Assembly: GCF_900129725.1 (NCBI RefSeq) | Contig: NZ_FQWQ01000001.1 | Coordinates: forward strand, 3,348,001 to 3,412,000 | DNA from: Chryseolinea serpens | GTDB taxonomy: Bacteria; Bacteroidota; Bacteroidia; Cytophagales; Cyclobacteriaceae | Direction of reading: 5' to 3' | Length of the DNA stretch: 64,000 nucleotides | Part shown: in pieces, positions 33,434-42,797 of the stretch | How positions within the stretch are numbered: position 1 is the first letter of the stretch | How the letters are laid out: the number at the start of each line of letters is the position of its first letter | The notes under the pieces: generated by a model | Databases searched by the model: none | The model's input: the letters and a program-made list of their open reading frames with translations, nothing else | Told to the model about the DNA's origin: nothing | Position numbers and translations under genes: made by a program

Positions 33434-34765
33434 GTGAAACTGCTCCGCGCTCTATACCTCAACAACCGCCTCTTCATCGCCCTCGGCGTGGTGGTGGTCG
33501 CATTCATCGTCACCTTCATTGCCGATGCCTGGACCATCGTGCCCAAGGGCCTGTTCTACCTGGTGCTGGCCATGATGGTCACGGACATCCTCCTGCTTTT
33601 CCGCACGCGGCGCGGCCTGCACGGCTATCGCTTCACACCGGAAAAACTCTCCAACGGCGACGACAACGAGATCCGCATCCACCTCGAAAACTCCTACCTG
33701 TTCAAGGTGGTGTTGCAAGTGGTCGATGAGATACCTCACCAGTTCCAGCGGCGCGACCTCACGTTCCCGGTGGAAATTCCTGCGGGAGAAAAGAAGGTCA
33801 TCAAATATTTTCTGCGTCCTACGAAACGGGGCGAGTATTCGTTTGGTGCTGTGAATGTCTTTGTGCGTTCGCCCATCGGATTTTTCTTGCGACGGTTTCG
33901 CTTCTCGGGCGATGCGCTGGTGCCGGTTTATCCATCCTATATCCAGATGCGCAAGTACGAGTTGCTGGCCATCTCCAACCGTCTCACCGAATACGGTATC
34001 AAAAAAATCCGTCGCATCGGCCAGAACATGGAGTTCGAGTCCATCAAGGAATATGTGAACGGCGACGACTTCCGCACCATCAACTGGAAGGCCACGGCAC
34101 GGAAAAATCATTTCATGGTGAACCACTACCAGGACGAGCGCTCGCAGCAGGTCTACAGTCTCATCGATAAGGGGCGCGTCATGCAAATGCCCTTCAATGG
34201 GCTGAGTTTGCTCGACTATGCCATCAATGCCAGCCTGGTCATCTCCAATGTGGCCCTGAAAAAATCGGACAAAGCCGGGCTCATCACTTTTCAAGATCGG
34301 ATCGGCACGATGCTGCCGGCGAGTCGCCAGAACAACCAGATGTTCCAGATCCTGGAGGTGCTCTACAACCAGAAAACGGCCTATCGCGAAACGGACTATT
34401 CCGCCCTGTTTGCGCACGTGCGGCGCAAAGTGACCCAACGCAGCTTGCTGTTGCTTTTCACCAACTTCGAATCCATCTACAGCCTCCACCGCCAACTGCC
34501 GTATTTGAAACGATTGGCGCAGCAGCATTTATTGGTGGTGATCTTTTTTGAGAACACGGAAATGAAAAGCTTCCTCGAAACGCCGGCCAACAGCCTGAAG
34601 GAGGTCTACTACAAAGCCATCGCCGAGAAATTCAGCTACGACAAAAAACTCATCGCCAAAGAGCTGAACCAACACGGCATCCAGGCCCTGCTCACCGCAC
34701 CGGAGCACCTGACCGTGAACACCATCAATAAATACCTGGAACTGAAAGCCCGGGGCATGATTTAA
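33434..34765 (+). CDS. DUF58 domain protein
   Basis: 443 residues, GTG start directly after the moxR stop. Two N-terminal membrane helices (about 11-30 and 38-53), then the DUF58 signature GDDFRTINWKATARKNHFMV and a C-terminal vWA-like fold (LSLLDYAINASLVISNV; LLLLFTNFES). It partners with MoxR in many bacteria. It closes the six-gene cluster. Confidence 0.88.
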   Translation: MKLLRALYLNNRLFIALGVVVVAFIVTFIADAWTIVPKGLFYLVLAMMVTDILLLFRTRRGLHGYRFTPEKLSNGDDNEIRIHLENSYLFKVVLQVVDEIPHQFQRRDLTFPVEIPAGEKKVIKYFLRPTKRGEYSFGAVNVFVRSPIGFFLRRFRFSGDALVPVYPSYIQMRKYELLAISNRLTEYGIKKIRRIGQNMEFESIKEYVNGDDFRTINWKATARKNHFMVNHYQDERSQQVYSLIDKGRVMQMPFNGLSLLDYAINASLVISNVALKKSDKAGLITFQDRIGTMLPASRQNNQMFQILEVLYNQKTAYRETDYSALFAHVRRKVTQRSLLLLFTNFESIYSLHRQLPYLKRLAQQHLLVVIFFENTEMKSFLETPANSLKEVYYKAIAEKFSYDKKLIAKELNQHGIQALLTAPEHLTVNTINKYLELKARGMI

Positions 34766-34867
34766 GGAAACATTAATTCTCGGGTTTTCGAGCGTTTCTT
34801 TGTCGATCCCTTCTTACCTTTAATATCGTCCGGTGTATTCAGTATTGGCTTAAAAATTTTGGCAGGC

Positions 34868-37800
34868 ATGCAGGCTCGGCTGGCGACAACTTTTCTGGGG
34901 GTTCTCCTGTTCCTTTGCGCGCAAGGCCAGACGGGTAAAGTGCCGCCACAGCACCTGGACCCCGCCAGCTATGTCGCTGGTTCGGTGTGGGTAAAACTTA
35001 AGCCTCAATACAAAGGCATTTTTGAATCCAAATCCGCCACGGCACGAATGCCCGCGGCGGTCCGGTCGGCGCAAGCCCAACCTTTCGTGTCGCAGGCCGT
35101 GCAGCAAAGATCGCAGGGGCGTCTCGGACCCCGAAAACTGAACGTCGACATTTCCCTGTATTATCAACTCGCCTTCGACAAAAGCCGGTCGATGGATGAC
35201 TACATCGAGGAGCTTTATGCCACGGGTTATTTTGAGACTGTGGAGCCCGAATACACGGTGTCGTCACTGATGACCCCGAACGATGCCTCCATTGGTCAGC
35301 AATATTATCTGCAAGTTATTCGTGCCTACGAAGCCTGGGATGTTACGCAGGGTGACGAATCGATCGTGATCGGCATTGTCGACAGCGGCGGCGACCTGGA
35401 TCACCCCGACCTGCAAAGCCAACTTTATATTGACCCAGCCGAGCCTCTCGATGGCCTGGACAATAACGGCGACGGCTACATCGACAACAACCGCGGCTGG
35501 GATTTCTCCGGCGCCAAAGCTTCGCTCGTGGGCACACCGGGTTTTATTGGCGACAACGATCCTTCCGTACCGAAGGGAAATCTATTTGGCCACGGCACCA
35601 TGGTGGCGGGCTGCGCGGGCGCGGCAACGAACAACAGCATCGGCATTGCCGGTGTGGGCTTCAAAAGTAAACTGCTGTTCACCAAGCATTACTCCGACGA
35701 TCAGCCCGACAACGCCTCCTCCTATTCTTCCAACACGTATTTCGGCATGTTGTATGTCGCCACACACGGCGCAAAGATCATCAACTGCTCGTGGGGTGGA
35801 AGCAACGCCAGCAGCATCGCCCAAGACCTCATCAACCACGTGACCCTTGACCTGGGGTGCTTAGTGGTCGCCGCCGCCGGCAACAGCAACGTAGAGACCC
35901 CGTTGTACCCGGCCGCCTACGACAACGTGTTGTCCGTGGCAGCCTCCGATGAGAACGATGTCCGCTCTACGTTCTCAAACTTCGGTGGCACGGTAGACAT
36001 CACGGCACCTGGCTCCAACATCTACACCACCATCTTCGACAACAGTTATGGCATTGACGGTGGCACCTCTTTTTCGGCACCCATCGTCTCCGGCGCAGCG
36101 GCGCTGTTGTGGGCCGTAAATCCCTCTCTGACACCTTTGCAAGTAGCGGAGCAGTTGAGAATCTCTTCTGATGCCACCCTCTATGATAAAAACCCCGGCT
36201 ACCTCAACAAGTTGGGCAAGGGTCGCCTGGACATTGCCAACGCGCTCACCTTTCAGAGTCCTTCCATTCGCGCCAGCAAACAACTGCTGGTGAAAGACGA
36301 CGGCACACCCCCGGACCGGGGCGACGACGCCAATTTGTATTTTGATTTTACCAACTATCTGAAAGCTTCGTCCAGTGGCCTGACCGTTACGCTTTCATCA
36401 TCGTCGACGTTCATCACCATCACACAAGACGTCCTTAACCTGGGAAGCATTCCGGAGAATGGCAAAGTGCACAACACCAACACACCCTTCAAGCTCTCGC
36501 TCTCGCCAACCGCCCCCATCGATCAACCGATCGAAATCCTGCTCACGTTCAAAGACGGTGCCTATGAGGATTTTCAATTGTTAAACTTTGTCGTGCCGTC
36601 TTTTATCGATATCAATGAAAACAACATTACCACCACGCTGAGCTCTGCGGGCCGCATTGGGTTTTCCAATCCCGAATCTCAAACCAATGGCTCGGGATTT
36701 ATTTATAACGACCGGTCGCTGTTGTATGAAATGGGGGTGATCATGGGAACATCGTCGTCGGTGCTGTTCAACAATGTGCGGGCGCTGAGCGGTCAGTATG
36801 ACCAGGACTTTACACCGGCAACCAAGATCATGAAGTCGACACCCGGCACGCGGTCATATTCTGAAGTGAGTGGCGCCTTTCAAAACGCTCCGGATGCGGC
36901 GTCAGCATCCTTGCTCATTTCGTATCGCAGCCTGGTTTGGAAAAATGTGCCGTATCAAAATTTTGTCATCCTGGAATACACGATCAAAAACACGGCAGCC
37001 ACGGCGTTCAATGGTTTTTACATGGGTCTTTATGCCGACTGGGATGTAGAGAACAGCGGCGCGGGCGACCGCGCCTCGTGGGATGCCGGCACGCGCCTGG
37101 GCTACATCTATCCCGCCCTGCCCTCCACCTCGCCCACAGTAGGCATCCAGATGCTGAGCACCAAGCCCCAGTATTATGCCATCGACAACGACCAGAGCAT
37201 TGTCGGAAATCCTTTCGGTGTCTATGACGGCTACACCGACGCCGAAAAATTTCTCTCCATTTCCAGTGGCCTCACCAAGACCCAGGCGGGCGATCCCACC
37301 ACGGGCAATGATGTGAGCCACGCCGTGGCCTCGGGGCCCTACACCATCAATGCCGGCCAGGCGATCACGATCGCTTTCGCCCTGCACGCCGCGGGCAACA
37401 CGGCCGATGCGATCACCAGCGCCAAGTATGCCGACTCGGTTTACAACTATACATTGAAAGCGCCTGTGCCCACCGTTGCCGATGTGGAAGTCTGCTATGG
37501 GTCCAGTGCCCTGTTGCACGCCACGGGAGCAACCAAGTTCAACTGGTACAAAGATTTTACCGGAGGCGAGCCCGTGCACACCGGATCTGACCTCTCCACC
37601 CCGGGCCTATTTAACGACACGGTGCTGTACGTTTCAAACGCCAACAAGTCCTATGAAAGCCTGCGCACGCCGGCGCATGTGTTTGTGAAGTCCAATCCCA
37701 CCATCACCGCTTCGCGCAGCCCCATTTTATGCGAAGGCGAATCGGTTACGCTCTCCGTAAATGCTGCCGATGAATATACCTGGAACACAGGCGAGAAAAC

Positions 37801-38407
37801 GCAAAGCATCGAGGTGAGCACGGCGGGCACCTACAACGTGGTGGTGCGTGACAATGCGCTGAATTGTACTTCCCCCGACGCCATCACCGTGACCGTGAAA
37901 CCTGTGCCCTCCGCCGCATTCACCATGTCGGACGATCTTACGCCCGGCACGCCCGTTCAATTCACTCCCGACCACACACCCGATGCCGAATGGTTTTGGG
38001 AGTTTGGCGATGGCGCGGAAAGCAATGACGAAAGCCCTATGCACGTGTATGACGCTTTGGGCACTTACACCGTTTCTCTTATCGTGACGGCGTCTAACTA
38101 TTGCCAGAGCACTTCGACGCAACCCATCGACATCATTACAAACGCTGAACATGGCATTGGAAATCAGCTCACGGCCCATCCCAACCCGGTGAACACGGCC
38201 GTGGTGCAAATAAATTATCCGGGAAGGGAAAACGCCACGCTCACGCTCTTCAACGCGCAGGGACAACACGTGCTGGACGATTATACGACGGGCAAACTGA
38301 ATGACTATCCCCTCAACCTAAGCCGGCTGGCCAACGGTGTCTATACCCTGACCGTGACCACGGCCACGGGCGCATCCCGAACGATGAAGATCGTGATCCT
38401 GCGCTAG
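34868..38407 (+). CDS. Secreted subtilisin-like protease with PKD domain and T9SS tail
   Basis: 1179 residues from MQARLATTFLG (a TTG at 34859 is less likely); signal peptide 1-24. An S8 peptidase domain carries the triad D172 (IVDSGGDLDHPD), H242 (FGHGTMVAG) and S403 (GTSFSAP). It is followed by a ~500-residue beta-rich region, a PKD domain (about 1013-1095, WFWEFGDGAESN) and a C-terminal T9SS sorting domain (from about 1100: HPNPVNTAVV, LANGVYTLTV). The protein would cross the outer membrane by type IX secretion and act outside the cell. It is transcribed alone. Confidence 0.93.
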   Translation: MQARLATTFLGVLLFLCAQGQTGKVPPQHLDPASYVAGSVWVKLKPQYKGIFESKSATARMPAAVRSAQAQPFVSQAVQQRSQGRLGPRKLNVDISLYYQLAFDKSRSMDDYIEELYATGYFETVEPEYTVSSLMTPNDASIGQQYYLQVIRAYEAWDVTQGDESIVIGIVDSGGDLDHPDLQSQLYIDPAEPLDGLDNNGDGYIDNNRGWDFSGAKASLVGTPGFIGDNDPSVPKGNLFGHGTMVAGCAGAATNNSIGIAGVGFKSKLLFTKHYSDDQPDNASSYSSNTYFGMLYVATHGAKIINCSWGGSNASSIAQDLINHVTLDLGCLVVAAAGNSNVETPLYPAAYDNVLSVAASDENDVRSTFSNFGGTVDITAPGSNIYTTIFDNSYGIDGGTSFSAPIVSGAAALLWAVNPSLTPLQVAEQLRISSDATLYDKNPGYLNKLGKGRLDIANALTFQSPSIRASKQLLVKDDGTPPDRGDDANLYFDFTNYLKASSSGLTVTLSSSSTFITITQDVLNLGSIPENGKVHNTNTPFKLSLSPTAPIDQPIEILLTFKDGAYEDFQLLNFVVPSFIDINENNITTTLSSAGRIGFSNPESQTNGSGFIYNDRSLLYEMGVIMGTSSSVLFNNVRALSGQYDQDFTPATKIMKSTPGTRSYSEVSGAFQNAPDAASASLLISYRSLVWKNVPYQNFVILEYTIKNTAATAFNGFYMGLYADWDVENSGAGDRASWDAGTRLGYIYPALPSTSPTVGIQMLSTKPQYYAIDNDQSIVGNPFGVYDGYTDAEKFLSISSGLTKTQAGDPTTGNDVSHAVASGPYTINAGQAITIAFALHAAGNTADAITSAKYADSVYNYTLKAPVPTVADVEVCYGSSALLHATGATKFNWYKDFTGGEPVHTGSDLSTPGLFNDTVLYVSNANKSYESLRTPAHVFVKSNPTITASRSPILCEGESVTLSVNAADEYTWNTGEKTQSIEVSTAGTYNVVVRDNALNCTSPDAITVTVKPVPSAAFTMSDDLTPGTPVQFTPDHTPDAEWFWEFGDGAESNDESPMHVYDALGTYTVSLIVTASNYCQSTSTQPIDIITNAEHGIGNQLTAHPNPVNTAVVQINYPGRENATLTLFNAQGQHVLDDYTTGKLNDYPLNLSRLANGVYTLTVTTATGASRTMKIVILR

Positions 38408-38409
38408 GG

Positions 38410-39453
38410 CTACTTTACTTTTGCAAACGATTTGGCGAGTTTGCCGATCTCCTCCACCGGCAACTCGCTTCCCGACCGCACCACCACGCGATAGCGGAAT
38501 GTCGTGGATTCATCTTTTTTTAGTGCCAGGTATAGTTTCTCCGTACCCTTGCTAAACACTTCTTGACCCAACGGGTTGGCGGCAAACAAACCATAGCCGC
38601 GAGCGTGCCAGTAGGTAGGATATCCGGCATTTTTTGGATGATCGATGATGGTGATGGAAACCGGCTGACGGTTGATCTTTCCGTGCAAACTCACCCAGGT
38701 GCCACGGGTGCCCCACACGTCGTTGCCTTTCTTCCCTTCGCTGCTCAGGTATTCACCGGTAACGCCTTCGTTGCTGATGGCCGGCACCGAAGTATAGTTG
38801 CCTTGATTGTCCACAAAGATCTGCGCCTCGTCGGAAGGATGTTCCAGCTGCCTGGCCACGCGTATCCCCAGAAATCCATCCTTCACATCATTGAACTGAA
38901 CAGTGGGCGCCACTGCCGTGAGCTGGGTGACGCGATCGATGATAAAATTGTTGTCTTCGACCTGGAATGTATACAGCGTCTTTTCCTTCAACAGGATCTT
39001 GCCATAGTGATCCACCCAATTCGCCGTGACCTCTAGTTTCGCCTTGTCCTTGCCGGGCGAACTTTGCATCACCGACTGATGCACGATGCTCCCATAGTGC
39101 GGACGGTCCTTGAAAGGGATGGCGGTAGAATTGTTCCAAAAGTCGAGGCCGTTCACATATTCATAGTTCAACCACATCCCTAAGTGGTGCGGGTGATCTA
39201 CCCGCTCACCCGGGCGTGGCGCCATGGGCCATCCGCGCGTCACGGTAATGCCTCCCAGGGAGTTGATGGGATAAAGAATGGGCTTCATCGCCGAGTCGGC
39301 GTAATAATAGGAGGTGAGCAGCTTGCCGTTGTAGAGTACGTCGATTTGCTTTTTATCCATTTGATCGACGAGGTGAAAACCGTCGTCCGTTTTCTTTTGC
39401 GCGATCAGGGGAAGCTGCATCAACAGGAAGAAGAAGAGGAATATTTTTTTCAT
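38410..39453 (-). CDS. PmoA-like (DUF6807) secreted protein
   Basis: 347 residues; start ATG 39453 chosen so that the signal peptide (MKKIFLFFFLLMQLPLIAQ) is at the very N-terminus. The motif-rich stretch NSLGGITVTRGWPMAP followed by VDHPHHLGMWLNY is typical of the family annotated as PmoA, which in these bacteria occurs with Gfo/Idh oxidoreductases and glycoside-catabolism genes, not methane oxidation. Role unknown, expected in the periplasm. Its stop is only two bases from the convergent subtilase stop. Confidence 0.85.
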   Translation of the reverse strand: MKKIFLFFFLLMQLPLIAQKKTDDGFHLVDQMDKKQIDVLYNGKLLTSYYYADSAMKPILYPINSLGGITVTRGWPMAPRPGERVDHPHHLGMWLNYEYVNGLDFWNNSTAIPFKDRPHYGSIVHQSVMQSSPGKDKAKLEVTANWVDHYGKILLKEKTLYTFQVEDNNFIIDRVTQLTAVAPTVQFNDVKDGFLGIRVARQLEHPSDEAQIFVDNQGNYTSVPAISNEGVTGEYLSSEGKKGNDVWGTRGTWVSLHGKINRQPVSITIIDHPKNAGYPTYWHARGYGLFAANPLGQEVFSKGTEKLYLALKKDESTTFRYRVVVRSGSELPVEEIGKLAKSFAKVK

Positions 39454-39530
39454 AGGGAGGTTCAAAATTTCCCGCATTCCTGTCGTTGATTTTTTTCGAC
39501 AGGAATGCAGGTATTAACAAGATCGATCTA

Positions 39531-40877
39531 TCAATATTTAAACGGCTTGCCGTTGGCTATCACTTCCTGCGTCTTCTCGTCGAAGGTGGCGCGGGAGCCG
39601 GTGTGGGCGGCGGCGGTAGACATGATGCTGGCAATGGCGTGTGAATAGCCGGCCTCGACGGGCGCGTTGGGCTCCTGGCGGCTGCGCACGCATTCCATCC
39701 AGTTGCGCATGTGGGCCGAGGTAAGTGAGTCGCCACCCGTGTTGGCGGAGGCTACGACTTTTTCGGCGGATGCGGTGAGGTCGAGGTCAGGCAAAAGGTT
39801 CGCATGCATGCCCATGGCACTGGCCATTTTTTCGGAAAGGCCTCCTTTGTTGGATACTTTGTTGGTGTTCAGATTCAATTCACCGCCGTTGGCGTAATAG
39901 ATCTCTGCTGGATTTTCATCGCCGTTGTGCATACGCGACGTGAAGATCACCTGGAAGCCCGAGGTCGGGTCGGTTTCCGGTCCATAGTCGAAGACCACGG
40001 TGGTGGTGTCCCAATTCTTGCGGCCGTCTTTCCATTGGTAGATGCCGCCATTGGATACGGCGCTGCGCGGATGTTTCAAGCCACTGAACCAATGCACCGT
40101 GTCGATCTGGTGACTCATCCACTGACCGGGCATACCCGACGAATAGGGCCAGAACAAACGGAACTCCAGGTACTTCCGGGGATCGAATGCTTCCACGGGG
40201 CGGTTCATCAAAAAGCGTTTCCAGTCGGTGTCTGCCTCGCGGAGTTTTGCCACCATCTCGGGTCTGCGCCAACGGCCGGGCTGGTTAACATTCCAAGTCA
40301 GTTCCACCATGGTGATGTTGCCAAACTTGCCGCTTTTAATAAAGTCGTTGGCCGCATGATAGTTTTTACCGCTGCGGCGTTGCGATCCGATCTGCACGAT
40401 CTTTTTGGATTCACGAACAGCCTTCAGCGCCGCGCGATTGTCCTCCATGGTTTCGGCAAAGGGTTTCTCCGTATACGTGTCGCAACCCGCTTTCACCGCT
40501 TCGATGGTGTGGAGCGCGTGCTGAAAATCCGCCGTGCTAATGATCACGGCGTCGATGTCTTTGGTCTTATACAATTCATCGTTGTTCACACAGGCCTTGA
40601 TGTCGTGGCCAAATTTTTCTTTGAGATAAGCTTGTCCTTCCTCACGGCGATATTTCCAAATGTCAGAAACCGCCACGATGTCGAAGTTGAGTTCTTTGTA
40701 GTGGTTCATGAACGAGGGCAACAGCGCTCCCCTGAACCGGTCGGAAAAACCCACTACCCCCACCCGCACGCGGTCGTTGGCGCCGATGATGTTGGCATAA
40801 CTTTTTGCACTGAACGCCAGCGCCCCCATGGAAATGGCGGTGGACCGTTTGATGAATTCTCTTCGTGTACTACGCAT
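39531..40877 (-). CDS. Tat-exported Gfo/Idh/MocA oxidoreductase
   Basis: 448 residues. A twin-arginine signal (RSTRREFIKRS followed by a short hydrophobic stretch) shows export in folded form with the NAD(P) cofactor. A Rossmann fold follows (VRVGVVGFSDRFRGALLPSF), then the EKPFAE segment (Glu-Lys-Pro motif of the family) and the alpha/beta substrate domain. Together with the GMC dehydrogenase and the PmoA-like protein it likely modifies sugars or glycosides in the periplasm. Confidence 0.9.
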   Translation of the reverse strand: MRSTRREFIKRSTAISMGALAFSAKSYANIIGANDRVRVGVVGFSDRFRGALLPSFMNHYKELNFDIVAVSDIWKYRREEGQAYLKEKFGHDIKACVNNDELYKTKDIDAVIISTADFQHALHTIEAVKAGCDTYTEKPFAETMEDNRAALKAVRESKKIVQIGSQRRSGKNYHAANDFIKSGKFGNITMVELTWNVNQPGRWRRPEMVAKLREADTDWKRFLMNRPVEAFDPRKYLEFRLFWPYSSGMPGQWMSHQIDTVHWFSGLKHPRSAVSNGGIYQWKDGRKNWDTTTVVFDYGPETDPTSGFQVIFTSRMHNGDENPAEIYYANGGELNLNTNKVSNKGGLSEKMASAMGMHANLLPDLDLTASAEKVVASANTGGDSLTSAHMRNWMECVRSRQEPNAPVEAGYSHAIASIMSTAAAHTGSRATFDEKTQEVIANGKPFKY

Positions 40878-40923
40878 ACTGTCTTGGTTTTGAGGTTAGG
40901 CGTTTATAAATATTTTTCGATGA

Positions 40924-42618
40924 CTAAAGATTCAGACGATTGATTTCCTTCACGGCATGGTCGCAGGCCCGGGCGGTCAACGCCATGTAGGTAAGCGAAG
41001 GATTCACACACGCCGACGACGTCATGGCCGAGCCGTCGGTGATGAAAACATTTTTTACTTCGTGCATTTGATTGAACGCATTGAGCACCGACGTTTTGGG
41101 ATCGCGCCCCATGCGCGCCGTTCCCATTTCGTGATTGGCATTGCCGGGAAACGACGTGTTCATTTGCGTCTTCACATTTTTATAGCCGATGCTCTCCAGC
41201 ATTTCGCCCATGGTCGAGGCCATGTCGCGCTGCATCGCTTTTTCGTTCTCTTTGAATTCGGCGTCGATGTTCAACGTGGGCCGTCCCCATTTGTCCCTCA
41301 CGGAGGAGTTAAGCGTAGCGCGATTTTCCGCATAGGGCAAACATTCGCCATAGGCACCAAAACTGATGGACCAGTCCATCGGTTGCTGAACCGCTTCTTT
41401 CAATTCGACCCCTAAGTGTGTGCTGTTGGTATACGACGACCATCCGCCGCGGGAAGCATCGCCCTGGTAGCCATAGCCGCGGATAAAATCTTTGTGTTTG
41501 TCTTTCAGGTTTCTAAACCGGGGAATATAGATCCCGGTAGGTCTTCGCCCGAAATAATAAGCGTCTTCAAATCCCTCCACCGACGCGCTGGCGCCCGCTC
41601 CTTTATGATGATCCATAATGTTGCGCCCCACCTGGTCGCTGCCATTCCCTAAACCATTGGGGAAGCGATCGGATGTAGAATTCAACAGAATATGGGCCGT
41701 AGCCAGTGTGGCCGCATTCAAAAACACGATGCGGGCATAGTATTCAACTACCTCGTTGGATTCCGTGTCGATGATCTCCACCCCGGAAGCCCGTCCTTTT
41801 TCCGCATCGTATAAAACGCGGTTGACCAATGCATGCGGGCGCAGTGTCAGGTTGCCCGTGGCAAAGGCGGCGGGCAAGGTGCTGGCGTTGGTGCTGAAAT
41901 AGGCGCCATAGGGGCAGCCGCGGTGGCAGAGGTTGCGGTATTGGCATTGGCCTCTTCCCTTCACGGGCTCCGTCAGGTTGGCCGCGCGCGAGATGGTGAT
42001 GGCCACCTCGGGATATTTTTTGGCCATACGTTGTTTAAAATCCTTCTCCACGCAATTCATTTCCATCCCCGGCTGAAAGATGCCGTCCGGCAGGTGGGGA
42101 ATGTTTTCGCGGTTGCCACTCACGCCGATAAAGCGCTCGGCATAGTCGTACCAGGGCGCCAGGTCCTTGTAGCGGATGGGCCAATCCACGCCGTGGCCGT
42201 CGCGGACGTTGGCTTCGAAGTCGAGGTCGCTCCAGCGGTAGCACAACCTGCCCCAGAGCACGGATCTTCCCCCGACAATGTCGCCGCGAACCCAGTCGAA
42301 TCGCTTTACTTCGGTATAGGGATTTTCAAGATCATTAATATAGAAGGCTTTGTTGTCGCCGCGGAAGCTGTAGTGGCGGGCCTGGATGTGGCTGTTTTTC
42401 CGGTCCTCGGCGGTGAGCTTGCCCCGGTGATCCAGTTGCCACGGGTCTTTTGTGGAGGTCGGATAGGTGGGATGTTCCAGGGGTTTGCCGCGTTCCAGCA
42501 GCAGCACTTTCAATCCTTTTTCACAAAGCTCTTTGGCGGCCCATCCACCGCTAATACCCGACCCCACCACGATGGCGTCGTATGTATTGGCCGCTTTTGT
42601 TTTTCCGTTCAGATTCAT
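40924..42618 (-). CDS. GMC-family FAD oxidoreductase (probable glycoside 3-dehydrogenase type)
   Basis: 564 residues. The FAD-binding GSGISGGWAAKELCEKG (about 18-34) is at the N-terminus, RGDIVGGRSVLWGRLCYRWS is the second GMC signature, and the C-terminal TDGSAMTSSACVNPSLTYMA region resembles GMC C-domains. There is no signal peptide; export in a complex with a Tat subunit is known for the sugar 3-dehydrogenases of this type. Two Cys-rich segments (RGQCQYRNLCHRGCPYGAYF) could hold a [3Fe-4S]-like cluster or structural metal, as in gluconate/sorbitol dehydrogenases. Confidence 0.88.
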   Translation of the reverse strand: MNLNGKTKAANTYDAIVVGSGISGGWAAKELCEKGLKVLLLERGKPLEHPTYPTSTKDPWQLDHRGKLTAEDRKNSHIQARHYSFRGDNKAFYINDLENPYTEVKRFDWVRGDIVGGRSVLWGRLCYRWSDLDFEANVRDGHGVDWPIRYKDLAPWYDYAERFIGVSGNRENIPHLPDGIFQPGMEMNCVEKDFKQRMAKKYPEVAITISRAANLTEPVKGRGQCQYRNLCHRGCPYGAYFSTNASTLPAAFATGNLTLRPHALVNRVLYDAEKGRASGVEIIDTESNEVVEYYARIVFLNAATLATAHILLNSTSDRFPNGLGNGSDQVGRNIMDHHKGAGASASVEGFEDAYYFGRRPTGIYIPRFRNLKDKHKDFIRGYGYQGDASRGGWSSYTNSTHLGVELKEAVQQPMDWSISFGAYGECLPYAENRATLNSSVRDKWGRPTLNIDAEFKENEKAMQRDMASTMGEMLESIGYKNVKTQMNTSFPGNANHEMGTARMGRDPKTSVLNAFNQMHEVKNVFITDGSAMTSSACVNPSLTYMALTARACDHAVKEINRLNL

Positions 42619-42729
42619 CCCGTTTTTCTTATGACGTTAAAAGTTGGAAAAATCCCCAATACTTTGGAAAGGAAAGTTTCAAACGGTAGCGTGACCGCTT
42701 AAAACCCGCCAATAATTAATATCCGCATT

Positions 42730-42762
42730 TTTGAAATCATTCCGATCTGTGTTTTATTTTTG
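42730..42762 (+). promoter_or_regulatory. Promoter of carB
   Basis: TTTG at 42730-42733 and TATTTTTG at 42755-42762 with a 21-base spacer are a full TTTG / TAnnTTTG match, 35 bp before the ATG. Confidence 0.75.
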
Positions 42763-42797
42763 CGCAATTTTGTTCACCCCATTCCCATCATAAAACA

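Noticed and set aside
33452-34528. Minus-strand open frame of 358 codons
   Set aside because: Antisense to the DUF58 gene; no domain recognised.
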